Shown piece after piece: positions 27,996-36,980 of a DNA stretch of 64,000 nucleotides. Below the pieces are notes generated by a model, which did not search any database, was not told the DNA's origin, and was given only the letters and a program-made list of their open reading frames with translations. Origin of the DNA: Pseudomonas citrullilanati (GTDB lineage Bacteria; Pseudomonadota; Gammaproteobacteria; Pseudomonadales; Pseudomonadaceae); assembly GCF_030580855.1 (NCBI RefSeq), contig NZ_JAUQOP010000021.1:30933-94932 (forward strand), read 5' to 3'. The position numbers and the translations under genes were made by a program. How positions within the stretch are numbered: position 1 is the stretch's first letter; each line of letters opens with the position of its first letter.

Positions 27996-28592
27996 GTGGC
28001 CGAGCCTTGGCAGCCGTTACTCGATTGGTGGTTTGGTTCAGCCGGCACACCGGACGAAATAGCCGCCGAGAAAGGCAAGCTATGGTTCGGCAAGCACCAT
28101 GACCGCCAGGCGCGCGAGCGCTTTGGCGATCAGGTCGAGCAGGCCCTGGCCGGCGGATTGACCGACTGGGCGCAACACCCGGAAGGTTGGCTGGCCCTGG
28201 TGCTGTTGCTCGATCAATTCCCGCGGATGATCTTTCGCGATACGCCCAAGGCGTTCTCCGGCGACCTTCGCGCCCAGGCACTGGTGGCCCAGGGCATGGC
28301 GGCGGGTTTCGACCGGCAACTCCAGCCGATCCAGCGCGTCTTCATCTACCTGGTGCTGGAGCACTGCGAAAACCTCGCCGTGCAGAACGAGGCTGTGTCG
28401 CGGTTCATCGACCTGGTGCGCGAGCAACCGCAGGCGCAGCGGGCGGTGTTCGAGGACAACCTGGACTACGCCGAACGGCACCAGAAGATCATTGCCCGGT
28501 TTGGCCGCTTCCCCCATCGCAATGCGGTGCTGGGGCGCGAGTCCACGGCTGAGGAAGTCGAGTTCTTGAACAGGCCTGGGTCCAGGTTCTGA
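27996..28592 (+). CDS. DUF924 family protein
   Basis: A 198-residue protein of the DUF924 family (helical, TPR-like fold). Family segments are visible: WWFG near the N-terminus, ALVLLLDQFPRMIFRDTPKA in the centre and HQKIIARFGRFPHRNAVLGR near the C-terminus. The function is unknown. The start is GTG, three bases after the fbp stop, implying co-expression. No signal peptide or membrane segment is present. Confidence 0.9.
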   Translation: MAEPWQPLLDWWFGSAGTPDEIAAEKGKLWFGKHHDRQARERFGDQVEQALAGGLTDWAQHPEGWLALVLLLDQFPRMIFRDTPKAFSGDLRAQALVAQGMAAGFDRQLQPIQRVFIYLVLEHCENLAVQNEAVSRFIDLVREQPQAQRAVFEDNLDYAERHQKIIARFGRFPHRNAVLGRESTAEEVEFLNRPGSRF

Positions 28593-28624
28593 TTTTTCTG
28601 TGAGGCTGATGCCGTCTTCGTCGG

Positions 28625-28704
28625 ATCGCCGCCCGGAGCAAGCTCGCTCCCACAAAGATCTTTGTGGCAAGGAGATCTACTGTGGGAGCGAGCTTGCTCG
28701 CGAT
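28625..28704. repeat. REP inverted pair with one variant copy
   Basis: 28625-28653 is the CGCCGCCCGGAGCAAGCTCGCTCCCAC variant seen in inverted form at 1-41 (split here as CGCCGCCCGGAGC and AAGCTCGCTCCCAC). 28682-28704 is a consensus copy. The pair sits between two convergent genes. Confidence 0.8.
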
Positions 28705-28720
28705 GGGGGCCTTGAAAGCA

Positions 28721-30613
28721 CTAGATCCTGAAACTACCCACCAACTGCTTCAAGCGCGCTGCCTGTTGTTCCAGGTCGGTGCAGGCCCGCAATGTGGCTT
28801 GCAGGTTTTCCACGCCTTCCTGGTTCAGGGTATTGATCTCGGAAATGTCGACGTTGATCGACTCCACCACGGCGGTCTGTTCCTCGGTGGCGGTGGCCAC
28901 GGACTGGTTCATGCCGTCGATTTCACCGATGCGCTGGGTCACGCTGCCCAGGCGTTCGCCGGCCTGGTTGGCGATGCCGACGCTGCTTTCGCTCTGGCGC
29001 TGGCTGTCGGTCATGGTCAGCACCGCCTCCCGCGCGCCGACTTGCAGCTCTTCGATCATCTTCTGCACTTGCTGCGCCGAATCCTGGGTGCGGTGAGCCA
29101 GGTTGCGCACTTCGTCGGCCACCACCGCAAAGCCGCGACCGGCTTCACCGGCCCGGGCAGCCTCGATGGCGGCGTTCAGGGCCAGCAGGTTGGTTTGCTG
29201 GGAAATGCTGGTGATCACCTCGAGGATCTGGCCGATGTTCACCGTATTGCTGTTCAGGGTCTCGATGTTGCCGCACGAGTCGCTGATCTTCGCCGACAGT
29301 TGCTGCATGGCGGTGATGGTCTTGTCCACCACCTGCTGGCCTTCTTCGGCCAGGTTGCGCGCGTCGCTGGAGTGCTGCGAGGCGAGGGCGGCGTTCTGGG
29401 CGATCTCCTGGGCGGCGGCGCCGAGCTGATTGATGGCCGCGGCGACGCTGCTGGTGCGCGACGCCTGCTGGTCGGAATTGAACATCGAGGAGTTGGAGGC
29501 ACTGACGACGCGCAAGGCGACTTCATTGACCTGGCCGGTGGCCGAGGCCACTTCCCGGATCGACGTGTGGATGCGCTCGACGAAACGGTTGAACGACATC
29601 CCCAAGGCGCCGAATTCATCATGGCCGTGGATGGTCAGGCGCCGGGTCAGGTCGCCTTCGCCTTCGGCGATGTCATGCATCGCGCGGCCCATGGTCAGCA
29701 GCGGTTGCATCAGCACGCGGATCAGCATGCCGAGCAGGGCGATGATAAACACCACGGCGATGGCCATGGCGATCAGCGCCGAAGTGCGGAACTCGCTGAG
29801 CATCGCCAGGGCGGTGTCCTTGTCCAGCACCAGCGCCACGTACCAGTCGGCCCCCGGCACGCCATTGACGCGGGTGAAGGAGATGAACTGGCTCTTGCCA
29901 TCGAGCTCGACTTCCTTGATCCCCGGGCTCACGTGCGGCGCCCCGTTGGGGTAGGCCTCGGCCAGGGTCTTGAGCACGCGCTTGCTGTCCGGGTGGATCA
30001 GGATCTTGCCTTCGGCGCTGACGATGAAGGCATAGCCATGGCCGCCGAAGTTCAGCGAGTTGATGATGGCGCTGACGCTGGACAGGTCGATGTCCGCACC
30101 GGCCACGCCGATCATCTGGTTCTCGCGCTGGACCGGGGTGGCCACCGTGATCACCAGTTTGCCCGACGAGGCGGCGATGTAGGGTTCGGTGACGATGGTC
30201 TGCTGGGCGCTGTTGGCGGCCTTGTACCAGCCACGGGCACGAGGGTCGTAGTCGGCGGGACGATTGCCGGCCGGGACCGAGAACATCACGCCGTCGGTGC
30301 CACCAAAGTAGCTGAGCTGGAAGTTGCCGGTGTAGGCCGGCAAGTCGATGGCGCGCTTGAGGCTGGCAGCGCTGTTGCCGTCGATGGCGATCTGCTGGGC
30401 CAGCGATTGCAGCAACTGGATGCGGCCCTCGACCCAGGTCTGGATGTTGCGACTGGTCAGGCTGCCGAGTTCCTGCATGCTGGTCTCGGTGCTGCTGTTC
30501 AGGCTCTGGCGTTGACGGTAATCGTTGAACAGGATGAAACAGGCGAAGGCAACGGCTACCACAAGGGCGGCAGCCAGCAGGATTTTGTGGCTGAATTTCA
30601 TGTTTCTGGTCAT
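28721..30613 (-). CDS. Methyl-accepting chemotaxis protein with dCache amino-acid-type sensor
   Basis: A 630-residue receptor: membrane helix (about 8-29), periplasmic dCache domain (about 35-275), second helix (about 278-300), HAMP, and a cytoplasmic signalling domain with the hairpin tip [20 protein letters not shown]. The ligand pocket contains Y122, R127, W129, Y130, Y145 and D174 ([10 protein letters not shown] ... TEPYI ... GADID). This fits the amino-acid-binding dCache motif found in PctA-type receptors of P. aeruginosa. An amino acid ligand is therefore the best guess. A second possible start, ATG 30601, gives [13 protein letters not shown] FliA-type -10 lies upstream. Confidence 0.92.
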   Translation of the reverse strand: MTRNMKFSHKILLAAALVVAVAFACFILFNDYRQRQSLNSSTETSMQELGSLTSRNIQTWVEGRIQLLQSLAQQIAIDGNSAASLKRAIDLPAYTGNFQLSYFGGTDGVMFSVPAGNRPADYDPRARGWYKAANSAQQTIVTEPYIAASSGKLVITVATPVQRENQMIGVAGADIDLSSVSAIINSLNFGGHGYAFIVSAEGKILIHPDSKRVLKTLAEAYPNGAPHVSPGIKEVELDGKSQFISFTRVNGVPGADWYVALVLDKDTALAMLSEFRTSALIAMAIAVVFIIALLGMLIRVLMQPLLTMGRAMHDIAEGEGDLTRRLTIHGHDEFGALGMSFNRFVERIHTSIREVASATGQVNEVALRVVSASNSSMFNSDQQASRTSSVAAAINQLGAAAQEIAQNAALASQHSSDARNLAEEGQQVVDKTITAMQQLSAKISDSCGNIETLNSNTVNIGQILEVITSISQQTNLLALNAAIEAARAGEAGRGFAVVADEVRNLAHRTQDSAQQVQKMIEELQVGAREAVLTMTDSQRQSESSVGIANQAGERLGSVTQRIGEIDGMNQSVATATEEQTAVVESINVDISEINTLNQEGVENLQATLRACTDLEQQAARLKQLVGSFRI

Positions 30614-30688
30614 TTAGAGCGCTACCGCAGAGGAGCTGGTCAGGAAGGGAGGCAATTTGCCATAACGCAGGGCTTTGCGCTGCTCTTT

Positions 30689-30696
30689 TTATCGGC
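30689..30696 (-). promoter_or_regulatory. FliA (sigma-28) -10-like element of the dCache receptor gene
   Basis: The minus strand reads GCCGATAA, a perfect sigma-28 -10, about 75 bases before the receptor start. No convincing TAAA-type -35 is found 15 bases further upstream, so confidence is limited. Confidence 0.4.
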
Positions 30697-30792
30697 CGGC
30701 GGGTGCCAAGGATCAGCTTCTGGCGTCGCGATCCCGACGAAATGTCCGACGCCGTCACAAACTGATTGATTTGTCGACGAAATGGCGCATTC

Positions 30793-30857
30793 AGCCCCAA
30801 TAAATACTGGGGCTGTCGGGGAACCAGAAGAGGGTTTTCTCTTCTAAGGTTCTGGTT
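30793..30857 (+). promoter_or_regulatory. Two tandem hairpins in the leader of the small lipoprotein gene
   Basis: Hairpin 1 is AGCCCCA / TGGGGCT (30793-30814). Hairpin 2 has two alternative stems: AACCAGAA / TTCTGGTT (30822-30857) enclosing and partly competing with AGAAGAG / CTCTTCT (30826-30845). They lie 40-100 bases before the lipoprotein start and are not a known riboswitch that I recognise. Confidence 0.45.
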
Positions 30858-30896
30858 GGCACCCTAGCCACCCCCTTCCGTTCCAGGAGTTACACC

Positions 30897-31151
30897 ATGT
30901 CACTGCGCTCTATCGCCCTGTTGTTCGTGTGCGTCGTATTGACGGCATGCAGCAAGGTCAACCAGGAAAACTATTCGAAGCTGTCAGCCGGGATGCCCAA
31001 GGCCGACGTCGAAGCGTTGCTGGGGAAACCGACCGATTGTTCGGGCGCGCTCGGCATGTCCAGTTGCACCTGGGGCGACCAGAAAAGCTTTATCAGCGTG
31101 CAGTACGCCGGTGACAAAGTGTTGATGTTTTCCGGCCAAGGCCTGAAGTAA
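30897..31151 (+). CDS. Small lipoprotein with BamE/SmpA-like fold
   Basis: An 84-residue lipoprotein with a signal peptide and lipobox LTAC, the lipid-modified Cys at about residue 18. The mature part (YSKLSAGMPKADVEALLGKP ... TWGD) resembles the BamE/SmpA/OmlA-type repeat fold. It is not bamE itself, whose neighbours differ. The length and the CSGALGMSSCTW segment fit DUF3862-like small lipoproteins. An outer or inner membrane location is not determined. A 9-base-pair hairpin separates it from the lipocalin gene. Confidence 0.8.
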   Translation: MSLRSIALLFVCVVLTACSKVNQENYSKLSAGMPKADVEALLGKPTDCSGALGMSSCTWGDQKSFISVQYAGDKVLMFSGQGLK

Positions 31152-31158
31152 ACCGGGG

Positions 31159-31182
31159 CTAGCGGCCTGTGTTGGCCGCTAG
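31159..31182 (+). other. Intergenic hairpin between lipoprotein and lipocalin genes
   Basis: Perfect stem CTAGCGGCC / GGCCGCTAG with loop TGTGTT. No T run follows, so it is not a standard intrinsic terminator. It may stabilise or attenuate a joint transcript. Confidence 0.55.
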
Positions 31183-31203
31183 GTGCCTGCGGGAGTAAAA
31201 ATA

Positions 31204-31773
31204 ATGATGCGGTTATTGTTAGTGCTTTTAGCCGGCCTGGCTTTGGCTGGCTGTGCCACTTCTGGCGAAGACCCGTTGGCGCCCAAGACGGTCCACAGTG
31301 TCAACCTCAAGCGTTACCAAGGGACCTGGTACGAATTGGCCCGCCTGCCGATGTATTTCCAGCGCAACTGCGCGCAATCCGAAGCCCATTACACCCTCAA
31401 GCCCGACGGCAACGTAGGCGTGCTCAATCGCTGCCTGACCTCGGACTGGCAGTGGGAAGAAGCCCGCGGCACTGCCACGCCGCAGGTGCCGGGCAAGACC
31501 GACAAGCTCTGGGTCGAATTCGACAACTGGTTCTCGCGAATCGTGCCGGGCGTGGCGAAAGGGCAATACTGGGTGTTGTACGTCAGCGACGACTACAAGA
31601 CCGCCATCGTCGGCGACCCGAGCCGCCGCTACATGTGGTTGCTGTCCCGCACGCCGACCGTCAATAGCGTCGTGCGTGAAGAGCTGCTGAGCAAGGCGCG
31701 CCAGCAGGGCTACGACACGACCCGGTTGATCTGGCGAGCGTCGGATCGGCAGATGGCGAAGACCTCGAACTGA
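31204..31773 (+). CDS. blc: Outer-membrane lipocalin (Blc family)
   Basis: A 189-residue bacterial lipocalin with a lipoprotein signal (lipobox LAGC, Cys at about residue 16). The lipocalin GxW motif is present in YQGTWYELARLPMYFQRNC, together with DDYKTAIVGDP and YMWLLSRTP. It probably binds lipophilic ligands at the outer membrane under stress. The ATG at 31204 starts MMRLLLVLLAG; the frame's ATG at 31183 adds seven residues and is less likely. It lies 52 bases after the small lipoprotein gene. Confidence 0.9.
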   Translation: MMRLLLVLLAGLALAGCATSGEDPLAPKTVHSVNLKRYQGTWYELARLPMYFQRNCAQSEAHYTLKPDGNVGVLNRCLTSDWQWEEARGTATPQVPGKTDKLWVEFDNWFSRIVPGVAKGQYWVLYVSDDYKTAIVGDPSRRYMWLLSRTPTVNSVVREELLSKARQQGYDTTRLIWRASDRQMAKTSN

Positions 31774-31792
31774 CTGTCACCCGAAAACCGAT

Positions 31793-31880
31793 GTGGGAGC
31801 GAGCTTGCTCGCGATGACGGAATGCCAGTCAACATGTGCGTTGAATGTGAAGGCCTCATCGCGAGCAAGCTCGCTCCCAC
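31793..31880. repeat. REP inverted pair
   Basis: Copies at 31793-31815 and 31858-31880, with consensus cores, between the convergent blc and hutF genes. Confidence 0.88.
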
Positions 31881-31908
31881 AGTGGTATTTGCACATTGAT
31901 TTTTGCGA

Positions 31909-33273
31909 TCAGCCCAGCAGCTCGCGTAACACCTGGGTAAACGCCCGGGTGCTTTCCTCTTCGCCGGCATGACGTCCATCGCGCACAACCCACTGTCCGC
32001 CCACCATCACATCACGCACCTGGCGATCACCGCCGGCAAACAGCCAGCGATTGAGGATCCCGTCGCCTTGGGCCGTGGCCAGGTACGGATCCTGGCCGTC
32101 GAGCACCAGCCAGTCGGCGCGCTTGCCGGTTTCCAGGGCGCCGATCGGTTGCCCCAAGGCCTGGGCGCCGCCGTCCAGCGCGGCGTCGAACAGGGTTCGC
32201 CCCACCATCGGCTGATCCGCTCGATACAACCGGTTACGCCGCTGGTCCCGCAGCCGCTGGCCGTATTCCAGCCAACGCAACTCTTCCACCACGCTCAGCG
32301 ACACATGGCTGTCGGACCCGATGCCCAGCCGTCCGCCCTGGGCGAGGAAGTCCACGGCCGGGAAAATCCCGTCGCCCAGGTTGGCTTCGGTGGTCAGGCA
32401 CAGGCCGGCAATCGCCTGGCTCCGGGCCATGAGGCTGACTTCCTGGGCGTTGGCATGGGTGGCATGGACCAGGCACCAACGGCGGTCCACCTCGACATTG
32501 TCGTACAGCCATTGCAGCGGACGGGCGCCGCTCCAGCCCAGGCAATCGTCGACTTCCTTCTGCTGCTCGGCGATGTGGATATGCACCGGGCAATGGCGGT
32601 CGCTCGCCGCCAGCACGTCGCGGATCTGTTCGGGCGTTACCGCCCGCAGGGAGTGAAAGCACAGGCCCAGCGCCTGGGCGGGTTGCCCGGCCAGGATCGG
32701 TTGCAGGTGCGACTGCAGCTTGAGGTAGTTTTCGGTGCTGTTGATGAAGCGACGCTGCCCGTCATTGGGCGCCTGCCCACCGAAGCCGGAATGGCTGTAG
32801 AGCACCGGTAGCAAGGTCAGGCCGATCCCGGCGTGGCTGGCGGCCTGGCTGATGCGCAGTGCCAGCTCCGCCGGGTCGGCGTACGGGTTGCCGTCGGTGT
32901 CGTGGTGGACATAGTGAAATTCGGCGACCGAGGTGTAGCCGGCCTTGAGCATTTCGATGTACAGCTGCCGGGCGATGACCCCGAGTTGGTCGGGGCTGAT
33001 TTTTCCGACGAGCCGGTACATCAGGTCGCGCCACGTCCAGAAACTGTCGTTGGGGTTGCCCGCCACTTCCGCCAACCCCGCCATGGCCCGTTGGAAGGCG
33101 TGGGAGTGCAGGTTCGGCATGCCCGGCAACAACGGGCCGCCCAGCCGTTCGGCGCCGTCTGCGTGGGAACCGGCCTGGATATGGGTCAGCACGCCTGCGG
33201 CGTCGACCTCAAGACGTACATCGTTGGCCCATCCATTAGGCAGCAGTGCGCGTTCGGCAAAGAAGGCGGACAT
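31909..33273 (-). CDS. hutF: Formimidoylglutamate deiminase
   Basis: A 454-residue amidohydrolase that converts N-formimino-glutamate to N-formylglutamate and ammonia, the first of two HutF-HutG steps. Metal ligands of the family are visible in NLHSHAFQRAM, HIHIAEQ, HATHA and GSDSHVSL. Start ATG 33273 is preceded by GAGGTTGAACC on the minus strand. It is divergent from hutC, with a HutC-type palindrome in between. Length matches pseudomonad HutF. Confidence 0.96.
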   Translation of the reverse strand: MSAFFAERALLPNGWANDVRLEVDAAGVLTHIQAGSHADGAERLGGPLLPGMPNLHSHAFQRAMAGLAEVAGNPNDSFWTWRDLMYRLVGKISPDQLGVIARQLYIEMLKAGYTSVAEFHYVHHDTDGNPYADPAELALRISQAASHAGIGLTLLPVLYSHSGFGGQAPNDGQRRFINSTENYLKLQSHLQPILAGQPAQALGLCFHSLRAVTPEQIRDVLAASDRHCPVHIHIAEQQKEVDDCLGWSGARPLQWLYDNVEVDRRWCLVHATHANAQEVSLMARSQAIAGLCLTTEANLGDGIFPAVDFLAQGGRLGIGSDSHVSLSVVEELRWLEYGQRLRDQRRNRLYRADQPMVGRTLFDAALDGGAQALGQPIGALETGKRADWLVLDGQDPYLATAQGDGILNRWLFAGGDRQVRDVMVGGQWVVRDGRHAGEEESTRAFTQVLRELLG

Positions 33274-33297
33274 GGTTCAACCTCATCGTGCGGAATT

Positions 33298-33307
33298 TGT
33301 ATATACA
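33298..33307. promoter_or_regulatory. HutC operator between hutF and hutC
   Basis: A perfect 10-base palindrome TGTATATACA, extended by a further TATACA copy to 33313. It lies 25 bases before hutF and 71 before hutC, so one site could control both. The same TGTA/TACA arms recur before hutU. Confidence 0.7.
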
Positions 33308-33377
33308 TATACAGACGTTTGCCTGGCCGGTAAACTCCGGCAAGCTAGCCACCTTATTCGCAGAACAGGGAACCGCC

Positions 33378-34127
33378 GTGCCGACTCCGCCTGCCAAACC
33401 ACCGCTGGCCGCAAACATGGGTGACAGTCCGGCGCCCTTGTATGCCCGCGTGAAACAGATGATCACCCAGCAGATCGACAGTGGAAACTGGCCGCCGCAT
33501 TACCGCGTGCCGTCGGAAAGCGAGTTGGTCAGCCAACTGGGTTTCAGCCGCATGACCATCAACCGCGCCCTGCGGGAGATGACCGCCGACGGCCTGTTGG
33601 TGCGCATGCAGGGCGTCGGCACGTTCGTCGCCGAACCCAAGAGCCAGTCCGCGTTGTTCGAAGTGCACAACATTGCCGACGAGATCGCCTCCCGTGGCCA
33701 CCGCCACACCTGCAGGGTCATTACCCTGGAAGAAGAGGCCGCCGGTTCCGAGCGGGCCCTGGCCCTGGACATGCGCGAAGGCCAGAAGGTGTTCCACTCG
33801 TTGATCGTGCATTTCGAAAACGACATCCCCGTGCAAATCGAGGATCGTTTCGTCAACGCGCTGGTGGCGCCGGAATACCTCAAGCAGGACTTCACCCTGC
33901 AAACGCCCTACGCCTACCTGAACCAGGTCGCGCCGCTGACCGAAGGCGAGCACGTGGTCGAAGCGATCCTCGCCGAGCCGAATGAATGCAAGTTGCTGCA
34001 GATCGAGAAGGGCGAACCGTGCCTGTTGATCCGCCGCCGCACCTGGTCGGGACGCCAGCCGGTCACTGCGGCACGGCTGATTCATCCCGGTTCCCGTCAC
34101 AGTCTGGAAGGGCGGTTTCACAAGTGA
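33378..34127 (+). CDS. hutC: Histidine utilisation repressor HutC
   Basis: A 249-residue GntR/HutC-family regulator. The N-terminal winged helix (about 22-90) contains RVPSESELVSQLGFSRMTINR; the C-terminal UTRA domain (about 105-240) binds urocanate, the inducer. The start is taken as GTG 33378 (MPTPPAK...); the internal ATG at 33417 is an alternative. The stop codon overlaps the GTG start of hutD. Two operator-like sites in the cluster fit its role as autoregulated repressor. Confidence 0.94.
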   Translation: MPTPPAKPPLAANMGDSPAPLYARVKQMITQQIDSGNWPPHYRVPSESELVSQLGFSRMTINRALREMTADGLLVRMQGVGTFVAEPKSQSALFEVHNIADEIASRGHRHTCRVITLEEEAAGSERALALDMREGQKVFHSLIVHFENDIPVQIEDRFVNALVAPEYLKQDFTLQTPYAYLNQVAPLTEGEHVVEAILAEPNECKLLQIEKGEPCLLIRRRTWSGRQPVTAARLIHPGSRHSLEGRFHK

Positions 34128-34696
34128 GCGACATGAAGATCCTGCGGGCGGCGGATTACCCGCGCATGCCTTGGAAGAACGGCGGTGGCAGCACCGAGGA
34201 AATCACCCGGGACGCCGGCACCGGCCTGGAAGGGTTTGGTTGGCGCCTGTCGATTGCCGACATCGCGGAGTCGGGTGGTTTTTCCACCTTCCCCGGTTAC
34301 GAGCGGATCATCAGCGTGTTGCAGGGTGACGGCATGACCCTCAATGTCGATGGCCAACCCACGCGAGCGTTGCGGCCGCTGGACCCGTTTGCCTTCAGTG
34401 GCGAGAGCCAGGTGCATTGCACATTGCTGGGTGGGCCGATCCGCGACTTCAACCTGATCTACGCCCCCCAGCGTTACCGCGCGCGGCTGCAGTGGATGGG
34501 GGGCTTGCAGCGCTTTTTCAGTGAGGCGCAGACGGTGCTGGTGTTCAGCGCGGCGCCGGGATTGACGCTCAAGGTCGGTGAATCCGCCGTTGGCCTGGGC
34601 CTCTACGATTGTTTGCAACTGACCGGTAACACCGGGTTGGTGGAATTTTCCATCCATGGCCAGTGCTGTGTGATCGAGCTGATTTCAGCTTCTTGA
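34124..34696 (+). CDS. hutD: HutD family protein
   Basis: A 190-residue cupin-like protein with the HutD signature RAADYPRMPWKNGGGSTEEI at the N-terminus. It is known in pseudomonads as a conserved hut-cluster member that modulates hut expression; no enzyme activity is assigned. GTG 34124 overlaps the hutC stop (GTGA); ATG 34133 is possible. A REP pair follows. Confidence 0.92.
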   Translation: MSDMKILRAADYPRMPWKNGGGSTEEITRDAGTGLEGFGWRLSIADIAESGGFSTFPGYERIISVLQGDGMTLNVDGQPTRALRPLDPFAFSGESQVHCTLLGGPIRDFNLIYAPQRYRARLQWMGGLQRFFSEAQTVLVFSAAPGLTLKVGESAVGLGLYDCLQLTGNTGLVEFSIHGQCCVIELISAS

Positions 34697-34703
34697 GTAC
34701 TCT

Positions 34704-34788
34704 GTGGGAGCAAGGCTTGCCCGCGACGAAGGCGATGCGGTCTGCCAGAAATCGAGTCGCCTGCATCGCGGGCAAGCCTTGCTCCCAC
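34704..34788. repeat. REP inverted pair (GCAAGGCTTGCCCGCGA variant)
   Basis: Copies at 34704-34726 and 34766-34788. Both carry the same coordinated changes (GCAAGGC ... GCCCGCG), so the two arms have co-evolved or were copied together. Confidence 0.85.
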
Positions 34789-35005
34789 AGATAAATCCCC
34801 TCGCCACAAAAGCCCCTCTCACTGTTCCCTCCTTGCGCACCAACTTGTTACCGAATGCCCCAGCGTGGCGCAACACCACGCGCCTGGCCCCACTGCGCTC
34901 TCGTCTGAAAATACCCTGCCGAAAATTTAATCCGTCCCCACAGCCCTTCAATCCCGGGCTTTCCAGCCGTTTACAAAAAGATTCCCGAACACGTCCTCGA
35001 TAAGT

Positions 35006-35021
35006 TGGCCGCTTGATTGCA
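35006..35021 (+). promoter_or_regulatory. Sigma-54 (-24/-12) promoter of the hut operon
   Basis: TGGCCGCTTGATTGCA has TGGC at -24, TTGCA at -12 and exactly 10 bases between GG and GC. The predicted start is near 35032. Hut operons of P. fluorescens and P. putida are known to need RpoN and CbrB for histidine use as a carbon source, which agrees. Confidence 0.7.
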
Positions 35022-35025
35022 TATG

Positions 35026-35039
35026 CTTGTACATACAAG
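35026..35039 (+). promoter_or_regulatory. HutC operator at the hutU start
   Basis: CTTGTACATACAAG has perfect 6-base arms around CA. It covers the predicted transcription start at about 35032, so a bound repressor would block the sigma-54 promoter. The arms match the HutC-type site CTTGTA-N2-TACAAG. Confidence 0.75.
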
Positions 35040-35139
35040 TAAAGACGTATGCGTATGAGTGATGTCCATTCAACGCAACGTTCGCAAACGTTCTGCCCGC
35101 TGCCGGGCTGGTCTGATTGATCGCTGAGGAGTTTCTGCT

Positions 35140-36828
35140 GTGACCGACGCTACCCGCAAACCTGAAAAATACCGTGACGTTGAAATTCGCGCCCCTCGCG
35201 GGAACACGCTGACCGCCAAGAGCTGGCTGACTGAAGCGCCGCTGCGCATGCTGATGAACAACCTCGACCCGGAAGTGGCCGAGAACCCCAAGGAACTGGT
35301 GGTCTACGGTGGCATTGGTCGCGCGGCCCGCAATTGGGAGTGCTACGACAAGATCGTCGAAAGCCTCACCCACCTCAATGAAGATGAAACCCTGCTGGTG
35401 CAATCCGGCAAGCCGGTGGGCGTGTTCAAGACCCACAGCAACGCCCCGCGTGTCCTGATCGCCAACTCCAACCTCGTGCCGCACTGGGCCACCTGGGAAC
35501 ATTTCAACGAACTCGACGCCAAGGGCCTGGCCATGTACGGCCAGATGACCGCCGGCAGCTGGATCTACATCGGCAGCCAGGGCATCGTGCAAGGCACTTA
35601 TGAAACCTTCGTCGAAGCCGGTCGCCAGCATTACGATTCCAACCTCAAGGGCCGCTGGGTCCTGACCGCCGGCCTGGGCGGCATGGGTGGCGCGCAACCG
35701 TTGGCCGCCACACTGGCCGGTGCCTGCTCGCTGAACATCGAGTGCCAGCAGGTCAGCATCGATTTCCGCCTCAAGACTCGCTACGTCGACGAGCAAGCCA
35801 CTGACCTGGACGACGCCCTGGCCCGCATCGAGAAATACACCGCAGAAGGCAAGGCGATTTCCATCGCGCTGTGTGGGAACGCGGCCGAAATCCTGCCGGA
35901 AATGGTCCGTCGCGGCGTGCGCCCCGACATGGTCACCGACCAGACCAGCGCCCACGACCCGCTCAACGGCTACCTGCCCGCCGGCTGGACCTGGGACGAA
36001 TACCGTGCCCGGGCCAAGACCGAGCCTGCCGCCGTGGTGAAAGCCGCCAAGCAATCGATGGCCGTCCACGTCAGGGCCATGCTGGACTTCCAGAAAATGG
36101 GCGTGCCGACCTTCGACTACGGCAACAACATTCGCCAGATGGCCCAGGAAGAAGGCGTCGAGAATGCCTTCGATTTCCCCGGTTTCGTCCCGGCCTATAT
36201 CCGTCCGTTGTTCTGCCGCGGCATCGGCCCGTTCCGCTGGGCCGCGCTGTCGGGTGACCCGCAGGACATCTACAAGACCGACGCCAAGGTCAAGGAACTG
36301 ATCCCGGACGACGCCCACTTGCACAACTGGCTGGACATGGCGCGCGAGCGCATCAGCTTCCAGGGCTTGCCGGCGCGTATCTGCTGGGTCGGCCTGGGCC
36401 AGCGCGCCAAGCTGGGCCTGGCATTCAACGAAATGGTGCGCAGCGGTGAACTGTCGGCGCCGATCGTGATTGGCCGCGACCACCTGGACTCCGGTTCGGT
36501 GTCCAGCCCCAACCGCGAGACCGAGTCCATGCAGGACGGCTCCGACGCCGTGTCCGACTGGCCGCTGCTCAACGCCTTGCTCAACACCGCCAGCGGCGCG
36601 ACCTGGGTGTCGCTGCACCACGGTGGCGGCGTGGGCATGGGCTTCTCCCAGCACTCGGGCATGGTGATCGTCTGCGACGGCACCGATGAAGCCGCCGAGC
36701 GTATCGCCCGCGTGCTGCACAACGACCCGGGCACCGGCGTGATGCGTCATGCCGATGCCGGCTACCAGATCGCGATCGATTGCGCGAAGGAGCAGGGGCT
36801 GAATTTGCCGATGATCACCGGCAAATAA
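35140..36828 (+). CDS. hutU: Urocanate hydratase
   Basis: A 562-residue NAD-dependent enzyme that converts urocanate to imidazolone propionate. Signatures include [42 protein letters not shown] and the active-site cysteine region [13 protein letters not shown]. Start is GTG at 35140, preceded by CTGAGGAG. It is the first gene after the sigma-54 promoter and HutC operator. Length is as in P. putida. Confidence 0.97.
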   Translation: MTDATRKPEKYRDVEIRAPRGNTLTAKSWLTEAPLRMLMNNLDPEVAENPKELVVYGGIGRAARNWECYDKIVESLTHLNEDETLLVQSGKPVGVFKTHSNAPRVLIANSNLVPHWATWEHFNELDAKGLAMYGQMTAGSWIYIGSQGIVQGTYETFVEAGRQHYDSNLKGRWVLTAGLGGMGGAQPLAATLAGACSLNIECQQVSIDFRLKTRYVDEQATDLDDALARIEKYTAEGKAISIALCGNAAEILPEMVRRGVRPDMVTDQTSAHDPLNGYLPAGWTWDEYRARAKTEPAAVVKAAKQSMAVHVRAMLDFQKMGVPTFDYGNNIRQMAQEEGVENAFDFPGFVPAYIRPLFCRGIGPFRWAALSGDPQDIYKTDAKVKELIPDDAHLHNWLDMARERISFQGLPARICWVGLGQRAKLGLAFNEMVRSGELSAPIVIGRDHLDSGSVSSPNRETESMQDGSDAVSDWPLLNALLNTASGATWVSLHHGGGVGMGFSQHSGMVIVCDGTDEAAERIARVLHNDPGTGVMRHADAGYQIAIDCAKEQGLNLPMITGK

Positions 36829-36841
36829 CGCCGGAGCCCAT

Positions 36842-36929
36842 GTGGGAGCGAGCTTGCTCGCGATGAGGGAGTGTCAGTCAACGTCGTTGCCAACTGACAG
36901 ACCGCGATCGCGAGCAAGCTCGCTCCCAC
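36842..36929. repeat. REP inverted pair inside the hut operon
   Basis: Copies at 36842-36864 and 36907-36929, between hutU and the NCS1 permease gene. If they lie in one transcript they may affect mRNA stability or relative expression. Confidence 0.88.
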
Positions 36930-36980
36930 AGGGAGGCAGCGGCGCAAGTGAATTCCAGAACAATCCACAGAGGTTGAACC

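Noticed and set aside
28664..30769. 701-codon plus-strand frame opposite the dCache receptor gene
   Set aside because: It begins inside a REP element (MARRSTVGASLLAM...) and reads through the receptor antisense; shadow only. The frame at 53173-55308 opposite the HBM receptor is the same type.
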